A DNA stretch of 50,313 nt from an uncultured Brevundimonas sp. (lineage in GTDB: Bacteria; Pseudomonadota; Alphaproteobacteria; Caulobacterales; Caulobacteraceae). Positions 1 to 8,007 of this stretch are shown one piece after another. The DNA lies in NCBI RefSeq assembly GCF_937870815.1, contig NZ_CALMZS010000043.1, positions 1 to 50,313 of the forward strand, given 5' to 3'. Made by a program: the position numbers and the translations under genes. The notes under the pieces were generated by a model. That model made no database searches and was not told the origin of the DNA. It worked only from the letters and a program-made list of their open reading frames with translations. The stretch's first letter is position 1. Every line of letters begins with the position of its first letter.

Positions 1-294
1 TGGACCTATGAGCCGTGGCGGGGGGTGTTCTATCCCGAGGGGCTGGCCCGGAAGCGCGAGCTGGAGTTCGCCAGCCGCGCCCTGACCTCGATCGAGATCA
101 ACGGCACCTATTATTCGACCTTCAAGCCCGACAGCTGGATGAAGTGGCGGGACGAGACGCCGGAGGGCTTCGTCTTCGCGGTCAGGGCCAGCCGCTACTG
201 CATCAACCGCAAGGTGCTGGCCGGCATGGGCGAGTCGATGGAGCGCTTCCTCGGCCAGGGCCTGACCGCGCTCGGCGACAAGCTGGGGCCGATC
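1..294 (+). pseudogene. Truncated DUF72 (YecE-like) protein copy, 5' end outside window
   Basis: The first base is already in a frame reading WTYEPWRGVFYP, which matches, without gaps over 294 bases, the intact DUF72 gene at 2833-3126 further right. Protein identity over these 98 residues is roughly 80% by eye. After the shared residues DKLGPI the match stops abruptly and the frame runs on to a stop at 616-618 through sequence antisense to the next gene, so the C-terminal two thirds of the domain are missing. I read it as a broken or partially duplicated copy. The start lies left of the window. A chimeric but expressed short protein cannot be excluded. Confidence 0.7.
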
Positions 295-356
295 GGCCTA
301 TTGAGGCCTGGCCGTCTTGCAGGGCGGACGCGCCGGAGCCCTGTGGGGCGGCGGGC

Positions 357-1154
357 TCAGCGCCTGAGCAGGGCGAAGTCCAGCATGAGCTCGGGGGCGA
401 CCGAGGTTTCCAGCGGACGCTCCGCAACCTTCCTTGGTGAAAACGCCATGCGACCGGTCGGATCGATGACCCGCCCGGTGTGCGCCGTCGGTCCGCGAAC
501 GGATTCGGGGGCCGCGCCCGCGGAGGATCGAAGGGCGGAGGCCGGGCCCTCCCGCTCGAACCGGCTGCTCATCAGCAGCCCCATCAGCAGACGACGCTCG
601 TCGGGGCTTTCCTGGTAGAGGCTGTCGTAGCGCCCGGAGTGAGGGGGCGGTCCGCCCTCTGCTCGCACCGCCGCGGAAGACTCGGGGATGTCGAAATCGA
701 CCGCCGCCGGGCCGGCCGGGGATCGCCGGCCGGACGCCTGGCCCCCCGGGTCGAGCCGTCCGCTCATCAGCATGCCCATGAGCAGACGACGCTCATCGGC
801 CTGCTCCTGCACGAGGCTGTCATAGCGTGCCTGGAGATCGGCCTGGGCCCGCTGGCTCGTCTGGGCCTTGTGCTGGAAGACAGCGACCGCGCGCGCCAGG
901 CGACCGACGCCCGTAACCGGGCCCCGGAGATCAAGGGGACCATCGACATGACCGTCCGCCAGCCGTTCGAAATGATCGGCCAGGGCGTCGTACGGCTTGA
1001 GGGTGGTCCGGATTATGGCCCGGGCGACAAGGGCGCAGACCACCCAGAGCAGGAGGCCTGTCAAACCGGCGGAGACGGCGTCGCGGATCAGCGCCTGCTG
1101 ACCGGCCGGATGCATGAGCCGCTCGCCCGCGGCGATGAGGAGGTCAAGCTGCAA
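357..1154 (-). CDS. HAMP-domain membrane protein with a duplicated C-terminal motif
   Basis: From the TTG at 1154 the product is 265 residues: a membrane helix (about 28-50, GLTGLLLWVVCALVARAII), then a HAMP-like linker (TLKPYDALADHFERLADG), a predicted coiled coil, and two copies of a unit with the core DERRLLMGxLMSxR. No kinase, cyclase or methyl-accepting domain follows, so its output is unknown. The open frame continues upstream to the stop of the response regulator gene (1278) and encodes a second good membrane helix (about 1156-1220), but there is no ATG, GTG or TTG there. A two-helix sensor topology would need a rare start such as CTG or ATC; an AAGGA lies 8 bases before an in-frame ATC. 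Same strand and frame as the regulator upstream, so probably co-transcribed and functionally linked. Confidence 0.6.
   Translation of the reverse strand: MQLDLLIAAGERLMHPAGQQALIRDAVSAGLTGLLLWVVCALVARAIIRTTLKPYDALADHFERLADGHVDGPLDLRGPVTGVGRLARAVAVFQHKAQTSQRAQADLQARYDSLVQEQADERRLLMGMLMSGRLDPGGQASGRRSPAGPAAVDFDIPESSAAVRAEGGPPPHSGRYDSLYQESPDERRLLMGLLMSSRFEREGPASALRSSAGAAPESVRGPTAHTGRVIDPTGRMAFSPRKVAERPLETSVAPELMLDFALLRR
567..827 (-). repeat. Internal duplication within the HAMP protein gene
   Basis: Two 66-bp segments, 567-632 and 762-827, are near-copies of each other in the same frame. They encode RYDSLYQESPDERRLLMG and RYDSLVQEQADERRLLMG, each continuing into LLMSSR or MLMSGR. The following linkers are Pro/Ala/Ser-rich and less conserved. 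This is a coding tandem duplication with a conserved amphipathic core, not a mobile repeat. Confidence 0.75.
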
Positions 1155-1277
1155 GGCCGCCAGGACGCCCAGTAGCGTCGCGGCCAGCGCACCCCAGATC
1201 AGGACCGCATGGTCCCTGAATGGAAAAACCCAATGGAGACGGGAGATGTCGAAGTTCCTTGGAAGCCCCCGGCAACG

Positions 1278-2030
1278 TTATGGCGCGATCTTCAGAGCCT
1301 GTGTAGATGGTAGTTCTACCAACGCACGGTCCGGTGCGGCCCAGTTGGCTTCAACCCAAATCCTGAAGACAGAAACGAGGCTCCGGGCCTTCAGTTTTTC
1401 CATCATATGGAGCCTATGCATCTCAACCGTCCGTATACTGATCTCAAGGCTGTGCGCGATCAACTTGTTCGGCATTCCCGCAAGCAGGCCTTCCATCACC
1501 TGGGTCTCGCGAGGAGACAGAAGCGCCAGCCGGGCGACGGCGGCCGCCTTGCGGTCCATGCCGACCTCGGTGGCGGCGAGCCTCTCGAACGCATCGGCGA
1601 CCATGCCGAGCAGGTCGGCGTCATCGTAGGGCTTTTCCAGAAAATGCAGGCAGCCCGCCCGCATGGCGTGGGCGGCGAGCTCCATGTCGTTATCCCCGGT
1701 GAAAAGGATGACCGGCATCGTCACACCGCTCGCGATCAGCTGGTCCTGAATGGCCAGTCCGTCCGGTTCCGGCAGGTGAATGTCCAGCAGGACACAGCCG
1801 GGATAGGGGTCGGGCTGGCGGCGCAGGAAATCGTCGCCTGACGCATAGCTGCGGATGTCATAGCCCGCCGAGCGAAGCCGCCGGGCCCCATGGACCCTGG
1901 TGTCTGCATCCGCATCGACGATATGGACGAGGCGATCGACCTGCACAGGCTGTGTCCTGACGGACGTATGGCCCGGGAAGGTGGGCCGGAGGCGCGAATC
2001 CCGCGCCGGAAAACCATCCGCTTTAACCAC
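1278..2030 (-). CDS. FixJ/NarL-type two-component response regulator
   Basis: The product has an N-terminal receiver domain (about residues 32-150) with VHIVDADADT, the phosphoacceptor Asp near 83 in VLLDIHLPEPDG and the conserved Lys in FLEKPYD. A LuxR/FixJ-type helix-turn-helix follows (about 175-235; LSPRETQVMEGLLAG and IRTVEMHRLHMMEKL). It should be a DNA-binding transcription factor controlled by an unidentified histidine kinase. The GTG at 2030 gives 250 residues. The first 30 are not receiver-like, so a GTG just before VDRLVHIVDAD is a plausible alternative start. Two direct copies of cgctttaa (2019-2026 and 2034-2041) overlap the start region and could be an autoregulatory site. The HAMP gene follows in the same frame. 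Confidence 0.88.
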   Translation of the reverse strand: MVKADGFPARDSRLRPTFPGHTSVRTQPVQVDRLVHIVDADADTRVHGARRLRSAGYDIRSYASGDDFLRRQPDPYPGCVLLDIHLPEPDGLAIQDQLIASGVTMPVILFTGDNDMELAAHAMRAGCLHFLEKPYDDADLLGMVADAFERLAATEVGMDRKAAAVARLALLSPRETQVMEGLLAGMPNKLIAHSLEISIRTVEMHRLHMMEKLKARSLVSVFRIWVEANWAAPDRALVELPSTQALKIAP

Positions 2031-2056
2031 GTTCGCTTTAAAAGGTTGCCGTCGCC

Positions 2057-2482
2057 CTATTCCTGCGGCGCGGCGATCAATGCAACGCAGCGGCGCTTTC
2101 CGTCTTCGGGGACGAGGCAGAGACCGTGGGAGCCGGGCCGGCCGAGCGGGGCCAGTTTGAAGTCCACGGCCTGACGCAGGCCCGCCGACATCGATCCGAA
2201 GCGTGCGCCCGGACTACGGCCGGCCGGTTCGGCCTCCGCCGAAGAAGTCCAGGCCGGGTGCGGCTCCTCGGTCGCATAGAGCCGTTCCGGCTCCATCGCC
2301 GGATCATAGAGGGCGATCTGCAAACCTGGACGGTGCGCTTCAAGCGACGCGATCCGAACCGGCGGGCCGGCGCAGCCTGTACCGTCGAGGCATGGAGTTG
2401 GCGACTCAGGTAAAGGAGATACGGCTTTCCAGGTAATATAGGCGCCAACCGCCACGCCGATCAGAATGGACACGATACGCAT
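2057..2482 (-). CDS. Small hypothetical protein with N-terminal membrane anchor or signal
   Basis: This 141-residue product begins MRIVSILIGVAVGAYITWKA, a hydrophobic stretch that could be an uncleaved signal anchor, followed by a Pro-rich region and a C-terminal part with two Cys (GLCLVPEDGKRRCVALIA) that might form a disulfide in the periplasm. I recognise no family. It lies 26 bases upstream of the response regulator gene on the same strand and may head that operon. Gene status rests on the ATG start, the hydrophobic N-terminus and the lack of any better frame on either strand. Confidence 0.5.
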   Translation of the reverse strand: MRIVSILIGVAVGAYITWKAVSPLPESPTPCLDGTGCAGPPVRIASLEAHRPGLQIALYDPAMEPERLYATEEPHPAWTSSAEAEPAGRSPGARFGSMSAGLRQAVDFKLAPLGRPGSHGLCLVPEDGKRRCVALIAAPQE

Positions 2483-2799
2483 ACTGTTACGCCTTACTGA
2501 TTAACCCCCGGGTAACCATAATGTCTGGTCGACGCAGATCGTTCCGGGTACTCCATACCGGTAGAGTTATAGAGCCTACAGACAGTATTAGTACGGTTGC
2601 ATCATTGGATTTGGCGCGCCGTCGCTGCGCTTGCTGACAGCGGCCGGTCAGCAAGGGCCGGGATGAAGAACAGCCGCGACCGGCGCCATCCTCGTCAGCG
2701 GGGCGAAGGCTGCCCGCCCCATGCTGATCGGCGGCTGAACCACCAGCCAATCCCGGCTATGTTTAAGGTCCTGATCTTCTGACCCAAGCGGAGCCTGTC
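2483..2799. other. 317-bp intergenic region between divergent genes
   Basis: No convincing gene. The region is clearly less GC-rich than its surroundings around 2490-2620, as expected for divergent promoters of the small hypothetical gene (minus) and the DUF72 gene (plus). It contains an imperfect palindrome around ttaacccccgggtaa (about 2500-2514). I could not assign -35/-10 boxes with confidence. Confidence 0.4.
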
Positions 2800-3552
2800 A
2801 TGACCGGAACCATTCGCGTCGGCGTCGGCGGCTGGACCTATGAGCCGTGGCGGGGGGTGTTCTATCCGGATAGCCTGACGCAGAAACGCGAGCTGGAGTT
2901 CGCCTCGCGGGCCCTGACCAGCATCGAGATCAACGGCACCTACTATTCCGGGTTCAAGCCCGGGACCTGGATGAAGTGGCGCGACGAGACGCCGGACAGT
3001 TTCGTGTTTTCGATCAAGGCCAGCCGGTTCTGCACCAACCGCAAGGTCCTGTCGGAGGGCGGCGAGAGCGTCGGGCGGTTTCTCGACCAGGGGCTGACGG
3101 CGCTGGGCGACAAGCTGGGACCGATCAACTGGCAGTTCATGGCCACCAAGAAGTTCGATCCAGCGGATTTCGAGGCGTTCCTGAAGCTGTTGCCGAAGGA
3201 ACAGGACGGCGTGCACCTGCGCCATGCGCTGGAGGTGCGCAACGCCAGTTTCGACACGCAGGAATTCTACGACCTGGCGGCGGAATACGGCGCCGCCATC
3301 GTCTACGCCGAGGACGACGAGGCGCCCGGGTGGCCGAGGATCGACCAGCCGACCGCCGAGTTCACCTATGCGCGCCTGATGTCGAGCCGGGAGGACGAAC
3401 CGACCGGCCTGACCCCGGACGAGCTGGACCGCATCGCCGCCCGGGCGCGCGAATGGGCCGGGCGGGGCGACGTCTTCGCCTATTTCATCGCCGGGGCCAA
3501 GGTGCGCAATCCGGCCGCGGCCCAGGCCCTGATCGCGAGGCTGGGCCAGTGA
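2800..3552 (+). CDS. DUF72 (YecE-like) family protein, intact copy
   Basis: The 250-residue product carries the family's N-terminal signature GVGGWTYEPWRGVFYP, then ELEFASRALTSIEINGTYY and FVFSIKASRF, in a TIM-barrel-like family that has no established enzymatic function. Length is normal for the family. Its 3' end overlaps the GFA-family gene by 4 bases (GTGA), so the two are probably translated together. The first 294 bases of the shared domain are duplicated at the left edge of the window. Confidence 0.88.
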   Translation: MTGTIRVGVGGWTYEPWRGVFYPDSLTQKRELEFASRALTSIEINGTYYSGFKPGTWMKWRDETPDSFVFSIKASRFCTNRKVLSEGGESVGRFLDQGLTALGDKLGPINWQFMATKKFDPADFEAFLKLLPKEQDGVHLRHALEVRNASFDTQEFYDLAAEYGAAIVYAEDDEAPGWPRIDQPTAEFTYARLMSSREDEPTGLTPDELDRIAARAREWAGRGDVFAYFIAGAKVRNPAAAQALIARLGQ

Positions 3553-3920
3553 CGGGCCAGGTGCGGGGAAGCTGCCACTGCGGGGCCCAGCGATTCGCCG
3601 CCCCGGCGCCCGAGACGGTGACGCACTGCAACTGTTCGAGCTGCACCAAACGCGGGACGCTGGCCGCCTACTATGCGCCGGGGGAGGTCGAGATGAGCCT
3701 CACCCCGGAGATCCTGGCCGCCTACCAGTGGGGCGACCGGATGATGACCTTCCATCACTGCACGACCTGCGGCTGCGCCGTGTTCGCCGAATCCGACGCC
3801 TGGACGACGGACGAGGGCGAGGACCGGCCCGCGCGCATCGTCCTGAACGCCCGGCTGTTCGACGACTTCGATCTGGACGCCGTGCCGGTCCGCCATGTGG
3901 ACGGGCGCAACGGCGGGTAG
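3549..3920 (+). CDS. GFA-family (Mss4-like fold) zinc-binding protein
   Basis: The GTG start overlaps the stop of the upstream DUF72 gene. The 123-residue product shows the GFA pattern of zinc-binding cysteines: GSCHCGAQ near the N-terminus, CNCSSCTKRG next, and HHCTTCGCAVF in the second half. Family members include the so-called glutathione-dependent formaldehyde-activating enzymes and centromere protein V relatives. The actual substrate of most members, including this one, is unknown. Coupling to DUF72 suggests a shared role, but the sequence does not say which. Confidence 0.85.
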   Translation: MTGQVRGSCHCGAQRFAAPAPETVTHCNCSSCTKRGTLAAYYAPGEVEMSLTPEILAAYQWGDRMMTFHHCTTCGCAVFAESDAWTTDEGEDRPARIVLNARLFDDFDLDAVPVRHVDGRNGG

Positions 3921-4006
3921 CCCCTAGCCCCTGGCCCCTCCCGAGGCTAAACCTCCGGATGAACGGGCCCCCGTCAGAGCGGGCCATACAGGGACAGGAA
4001 ACGGAC

Positions 4007-4732
4007 ATGGCACGAGTGGCTCTGGTCACGGGCGGCACCCGCGGCATCGGCAAGGCGATCGTCCAGCGGCTGAAGGAGGACGGCATGGCCGTCGCCGCCG
4101 GCTATTCCGGCAACGCCGAGGCGGCCGAGGCCACCGCGCGCGAGCTCGGCGTCATGGTGGTCAAGGGCAATGTCGGCTCGTTCGAGGACTGCCAGCGCGC
4201 CGTGGCCGAGGTCGAGGCCCGGCTGGGCCCGATCGACACCCTGGTCAACAACGCCGGCATCACCCGCGACGGCTTCTTCCACAAGATGACCGCCGACCAG
4301 TGGTCGGACGTGATCCGCGTCAACATGGACAGCGTCTTCAACATGACGCGCCAGGTGATCGGCGGCATGCGCGAGCGGGGCTTCGGCCGCATCGTCAACA
4401 TCTCCTCGATCAACGGCCAGAAGGGCCAGATCGGCCAGACCAACTATTCCGCCGCCAAGGCCGGGATGATCGGCTTCACCAAGGCCCTGGCGCTGGAGAA
4501 CGCGCGCAAGGGGGTGACCGTGAACTGCATCGCCCCGGGCTATATCGACACCGAGATGGTCGGGGCCATGGACGAGACGGTGCTGGCCGGGATCATCGCC
4601 CAGATTCCCGTCGGCCGGCTCGGAAAGGGCGAGGAAATCGCCGACATGGTGTCGTGGCTGGCGGGGGAACGTGCCGGATATGTCACAGGCTGCACCCTGT
4701 CCCTGAACGGCGGTCAGTATCTGGTCGGCTAG
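4007..4732 (+). CDS. phaB: Acetoacetyl-CoA reductase (PhaB-type SDR)
   Basis: A 241-residue classical short-chain dehydrogenase. The nucleotide-binding motif is VTGGTRGIGKA (residues 7-17), NNAGITRDGFFHKM follows, and the catalytic Ser-Tyr-Lys set sits in NISSINGQKGQIGQTNYSAAKAG split over residues 135-155. The C-terminus NGGQYLVG is typical of PhaB/PhbB. The enzyme would reduce acetoacetyl-CoA to (R)-3-hydroxybutyryl-CoA with NADPH for polyhydroxybutyrate synthesis. No phaA or phaC sits next to it; two thiolases occur further right. The start has GGACAGGAAACGGAC upstream as ribosome binding site. Confidence 0.9.
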   Translation: MARVALVTGGTRGIGKAIVQRLKEDGMAVAAGYSGNAEAAEATARELGVMVVKGNVGSFEDCQRAVAEVEARLGPIDTLVNNAGITRDGFFHKMTADQWSDVIRVNMDSVFNMTRQVIGGMRERGFGRIVNISSINGQKGQIGQTNYSAAKAGMIGFTKALALENARKGVTVNCIAPGYIDTEMVGAMDETVLAGIIAQIPVGRLGKGEEIADMVSWLAGERAGYVTGCTLSLNGGQYLVG

Positions 4733-4780
4733 CCCCCCGTCCGCCCAAAATCCGCCGCGCGGCGATTCCACGAAGTCCGC

Positions 4781-5572
4781 ATGGATTTGACGGCGAGGGT
4801 CAGGACGGCGCGCGGGCCGCTTCCGGCCGCGGTGGCGATCGCCCTCGCGGCGGCCGTGCTGTCGCTGCTGGCCGCGCCTTCCGGGACGGCCGCCCAGAAC
4901 CGCGGCAATGTGCAGGCCGAACAGAGCCGCGCGCTGAAGCACCGGCGGCCGTCCTCGCCGGCCCTGCCGCCGGTCGGCCGCTATGTGGCGGACTCCGGCG
5001 AGGGCTTCATCCTCGACCGTTCGGGCCGCCATCCGCTGCTGCGCTTCGAGCGCCGCGACGAAACCTGGGTGCTGAGGCCCAGCGCGGCCCCGCGCGGCGA
5101 CGTCATCTATCGCAACGACGCCGGCGAGCAGGTGCTGAGGGTGACCCCCAGCGGCGGCGTCACCGTCTATACGCCGCGCGCGCCCGGCGGATCGCCCGCC
5201 TCGTTCACGGGCGCGGGCCAGAGCCTGACGCCGCCGACGCTCGGGCCGATCCTGCTGTTCCGGCTGATGGCCCAGCGCAGCGCCATGGTCAGCGAGGTCG
5301 TCGGCCGGCTGGTCGAGGTCAATCTGGACGGCGACCAGTCGGAATCGCTGTGCGTCGAGGCCCTGGTGGTGTCCACCGAAGCGGTCATCCGCATCGCCCG
5401 CTCGCCGACCGCCCGCCAGTATGTCAGCGATCTGCGCAGCATCACCGTCGTCGAGGGCGAGCGCGCCGGGGTGACCTATTCGCGCGGGCGGCTGACCGTC
5501 ACCGTCGATCCGGCCGAGGGCATGGCGGGGCGGCCCTCCTCGGCCCGCGTGATCCGCGCCATCCTGTCCTGA
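4781..5572 (+). CDS. Secreted or anchored protein resembling the DUF4908 family
   Basis: The 263-residue product has a basic start followed by a hydrophobic helix (about 17-35, AVAIALAAAVLSLLAAPSG), giving a signal peptide or N-terminal anchor. The mature part begins with a basic segment and contains ADSGEGFILDRSG and TLGPILLFRLMAQRSAMVSEVVGR. It resembles proteins grouped as DUF4908 in Caulobacter relatives; I made that match from memory. No catalytic motif is evident. The gene sits 48 bases after phaB and converges on gloB. Confidence 0.65.
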   Translation: MDLTARVRTARGPLPAAVAIALAAAVLSLLAAPSGTAAQNRGNVQAEQSRALKHRRPSSPALPPVGRYVADSGEGFILDRSGRHPLLRFERRDETWVLRPSAAPRGDVIYRNDAGEQVLRVTPSGGVTVYTPRAPGGSPASFTGAGQSLTPPTLGPILLFRLMAQRSAMVSEVVGRLVEVNLDGDQSESLCVEALVVSTEAVIRIARSPTARQYVSDLRSITVVEGERAGVTYSRGRLTVTVDPAEGMAGRPSSARVIRAILS

Positions 5573-5587
5573 GCCCGTCCCCGGCGG

Positions 5588-6316
5588 TCAGCCGGCGAAC
5601 CCGTCCTTGGCGGCGCGGCGGAGGGCGAAGTCGGCGGCGTCGGCGGCCCGCAGGAAGGGGTTGAACGCCTTTTCCGCGCCGATGGTAGTGGGGACCGTCG
5701 GCTGGCCCCGCTCGCGCGCGGCGAACACCGCCGCGGCCCGGGCCGCCATCTGCGGCCGGTCGTCGAGGCTGAGGGCGAAGCGGGCGTTGGCCGCGGTGTA
5801 TTCGTGGGCGCACCAGACCAGGGTGTCGTCGGGCCAGGCGGCGAGCCTTTGCAGGCTGTCCCACATCTGTTCGGGAGTCCCCTCGAACAGCCGGCCGCAG
5901 CCGAGGGCGAACAGGGTGTCGCCGACGAAGGCCTGACCGCCGGCCGCGTCCCGGTAGACGATGTGGCCGAGCGTGTGACCGGGGGTGTCGGTGACCTCCA
6001 GGGCCGTCCCGCCGAGCCTGACCACGTCGCCGCCGCGCACGGTCCGGTCCAGCGGGGCGGCCCGGCGCACCTCCCCGGGCCCGACGATCTCGCACCCGGT
6101 GGCCGCCTGCAGCGCCGCATTGCCCTGGGTGTGGTCGGGGTGCCAGTGGGTGTTGAGGATCATGTCCAGCCGGCCCCAGCCGGACCGCTCCAGCTCGGCC
6201 AGGATGGCGGCCGCGTCGGGCGTGTCGACCGCGGCCACGGTCCCGGTGGCGGCGTCGCGCACGAGGAAGCCGTAGTTGTCCGAAAGACAGGGGAACAGGC
6301 GAACGTCGAGAAGCAT
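5588..6316 (-). CDS. gloB: Hydroxyacylglutathione hydrolase (glyoxalase II)
   Basis: A metallo-beta-lactamase fold enzyme of 242 residues with the binuclear metal motif THWHPDHTQGN (about 55-65), a second ligand region DTPGHTLGHIVY (about 109-120), the bridging Asp in FVGDTLFALGCGRLFEG, and CAHEYTAANARFAL containing a further His. The last step of the glyoxalase pathway converts S-D-lactoylglutathione to D-lactate and glutathione. Slightly shorter than typical E. coli GloB but complete. It is transcribed divergently from the methyltransferase, with only 44 bases between the starts, so the two share a promoter region. Confidence 0.93.
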   Translation of the reverse strand: MLLDVRLFPCLSDNYGFLVRDAATGTVAAVDTPDAAAILAELERSGWGRLDMILNTHWHPDHTQGNAALQAATGCEIVGPGEVRRAAPLDRTVRGGDVVRLGGTALEVTDTPGHTLGHIVYRDAAGGQAFVGDTLFALGCGRLFEGTPEQMWDSLQRLAAWPDDTLVWCAHEYTAANARFALSLDDRPQMAARAAAVFAARERGQPTVPTTIGAEKAFNPFLRAADAADFALRRAAKDGFAG

Positions 6317-6360
6317 GGCGCATTGTAGCAGCGGCCCTTCGCGCGGCCTATGGTGAGCCT

Positions 6361-7101
6361 ATGCGGCGCAGCATCGAGGAGCTCCGGACCTTCTACGGCG
6401 AGCCGGCCGGCGCGCTGGCGCGGCGCCTGCTGGCCCGGCGGCTCGACGACGCCTGGGGCGAGGCGGCCGGCTGCGACGTGCTCGGCGTCGGCTACGCCAC
6501 GCCCTGGCTGGACGCCTTCGTCGGCGCCCGCCGGGTGGTCGCCGCCATGCCGGGCGGGCAGGGCGTCGAACTGTGGCCGGCCGTGGGCCGCAACCGCACC
6601 GTGCTGGTCGACGACCGCCGCCTGCCGTTCGCCGCCGGGGCCTTCGACCGCATCCTGCTGATCCATGCGCTGGAGGAGGCGGAGGACGCCGCCGGCCTGC
6701 TGCTGGAGGCGGTGCGGACCCTGTCGCCGGCCGGACGGATCATCCTGGTCGCCGCCGCCCGGGGCGGGCTGTGGTCGCGGGTCGAGGCGACGCCGTTCGG
6801 CCACGGCCGGCCGTTCACCCGGCGGCAGCTGGAGCGGCTGGTCCGCGACGCGGGGCTGGAGCCGACCGCCTGGTCGCAGACCCTCTATGTGCCCCCGTGG
6901 GGACCGCTGCTGCCGCTCGCCGACGGTTTCGAACAGGTCGGACGCCGGATCCTGCCCGGGGCCGCCGGGGTCATCCTGCTGGAGGCGACGCGACAGGCCT
7001 ACGCCCGCGTCCACCCCGGCGGGGCGACCGCCGCGGCCCCGGTGCTGGCCCCGGCCCTGCAGCCCCAGCCGGCCTCGCGCAGCCGCCGGGTCCGGCCCTG
7101 A
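6361..7101 (+). CDS. Class I SAM-dependent methyltransferase-like protein
   Basis: The 246-residue product has a Rossmann-like methyltransferase core: CDVLGVGYATPWLDAF in place of the usual glycine-rich SAM motif, PFAAGAFDRILLIHALEEAED as the acidic loop and motif IV region, and LSPAGRIILVAAARGGLW after it. The C-terminal 40 residues are Ala/Pro-rich and basic. The substrate is unknown. The divergent pairing with gloB is familiar to me from other alphaproteobacteria. Confidence 0.8.
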   Translation: MRRSIEELRTFYGEPAGALARRLLARRLDDAWGEAAGCDVLGVGYATPWLDAFVGARRVVAAMPGGQGVELWPAVGRNRTVLVDDRRLPFAAGAFDRILLIHALEEAEDAAGLLLEAVRTLSPAGRIILVAAARGGLWSRVEATPFGHGRPFTRRQLERLVRDAGLEPTAWSQTLYVPPWGPLLPLADGFEQVGRRILPGAAGVILLEATRQAYARVHPGGATAAAPVLAPALQPQPASRSRRVRP

Positions 7102-7150
7102 TCCGGCGCCGGCGCTTTGCAGCCCGGCCGCGAGGCCCTAAAGGGCGGAC

Positions 7151-7654
7151 ATGCAGAGACTGATCCTGATGCGGCACGCCGAGGCCGAGCGGGCCGCCGG
7201 CTCGGGCCGCGACCGCGATCGCGGCCTGTCGGCGCGGGGCCGGAGCGACGCCGTCGCCATGGGCCGGGCCCTGGCGGCCCGCGGCCTGCGCCCCGACCTG
7301 GCGCTGGTGTCGCCGGCGGCGCGGACCCGCCAGACCTGGGACCTGCTCCACGACGCCTTCGGCGATGTCCAGATCCGCGACGACGAGGCCCTGTTCAACG
7401 GCGGGGCCGACACCCTGCGCCGCCTCGTCGAGGGCGCCGGGGACGAGGCCGGCTGCCTGATGCTGGTGGCGCACAATCCGGGCGTCCACCTGCTGGCCGT
7501 CGAATACCTGGTCGAAAGCGCCGCCTCGCCGTCCGTGCTCGAGCGCATGACCGGCGGCTTCCCGCCCGGGGCGGCGGCGATCTTCAGCGTGGACGCGGCC
7601 GGGCGACCGGTCCTCGAAGGCTGGCTGCGGCCGCGTGACCTGGCCGGCGAATGA
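7151..7654 (+). CDS. SixA-like histidine phosphatase
   Basis: A histidine phosphatase superfamily member of 167 residues. The catalytic RH motif is at the N-terminus (LILMRHAEAE, His near residue 9), a second conserved Arg lies in SPAARTRQTWD, and the second His in LMLVAHNPGVH. Size and motif spacing fit SixA, which removes phosphate from histidine phosphotransfer domains, but closely related small phosphatases act on other substrates. The stop overlaps the start of the DUF952 gene by 4 bases. Confidence 0.82.
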   Translation: MQRLILMRHAEAERAAGSGRDRDRGLSARGRSDAVAMGRALAARGLRPDLALVSPAARTRQTWDLLHDAFGDVQIRDDEALFNGGADTLRRLVEGAGDEAGCLMLVAHNPGVHLLAVEYLVESAASPSVLERMTGGFPPGAAAIFSVDAAGRPVLEGWLRPRDLAGE

Positions 7655-8007
7655 GCGGTCCGGTCTACAAGCTGGTCGGGCGGACCGAATGGGCGGCGGC
7701 GCGCGCGGCCGGGGCCTATGCCGGGTCCGAGGTCGACCGCGCCGACGGCTACATCCACCTGTCGACCGCGGCCCAGCTGGCCGAGACGGCGCGGCGGCAT
7801 TTCGCCGGCCGGGCCGATCTGGTGCTGGTCGCCGTGGACCCCGCGGCGCTGGGCGGGGCGCTGCGCTGGGAGCCCTCGCGGGGCGGCGACCTGTTCCCCC
7901 ACCTGTACCAGCCCCTGCCCCTGTCGGCGGCGGGGCCGGAGCGGGCGCTGGCGGTGCGGGCCGACGGGGTCATGGTGTTCGAGGACGGGACGGCCGGATG
8001 GACCTGA
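7651..8007 (+). CDS. DUF952 family protein
   Basis: The 118-residue product shows the DUF952 pattern: VYKLVGRTEWAAA at the start, ADGYIHLSTAAQL in the middle and GGDLFPHLYQPLPL near the end. The family is uncharacterised, with structural similarity to glutamine cyclotransferase-like or ADP-ribose-related folds proposed elsewhere; no function can be claimed here. It is translationally coupled at both ends, overlapping the SixA-like gene by 4 bases and pyrD by 10. Confidence 0.83.
   Translation: MSGPVYKLVGRTEWAAARAAGAYAGSEVDRADGYIHLSTAAQLAETARRHFAGRADLVLVAVDPAALGGALRWEPSRGGDLFPHLYQPLPLSAAGPERALAVRADGVMVFEDGTAGWT

Noticed and set aside
2023..2041. Two TTAA boxes near the response regulator start, considered as a CtrA site
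   Set aside because: The spacing between the boxes is 11 bases rather than 7 and the flanks do not fit TTAA-N7-TTAAC; more likely a simple direct repeat.
1..2799. Left island considered as an insertion sequence or integron
   Set aside because: No transposase, integrase, terminal inverted repeats or target duplications are visible; the only flanking repeats are DUF72 coding segments.
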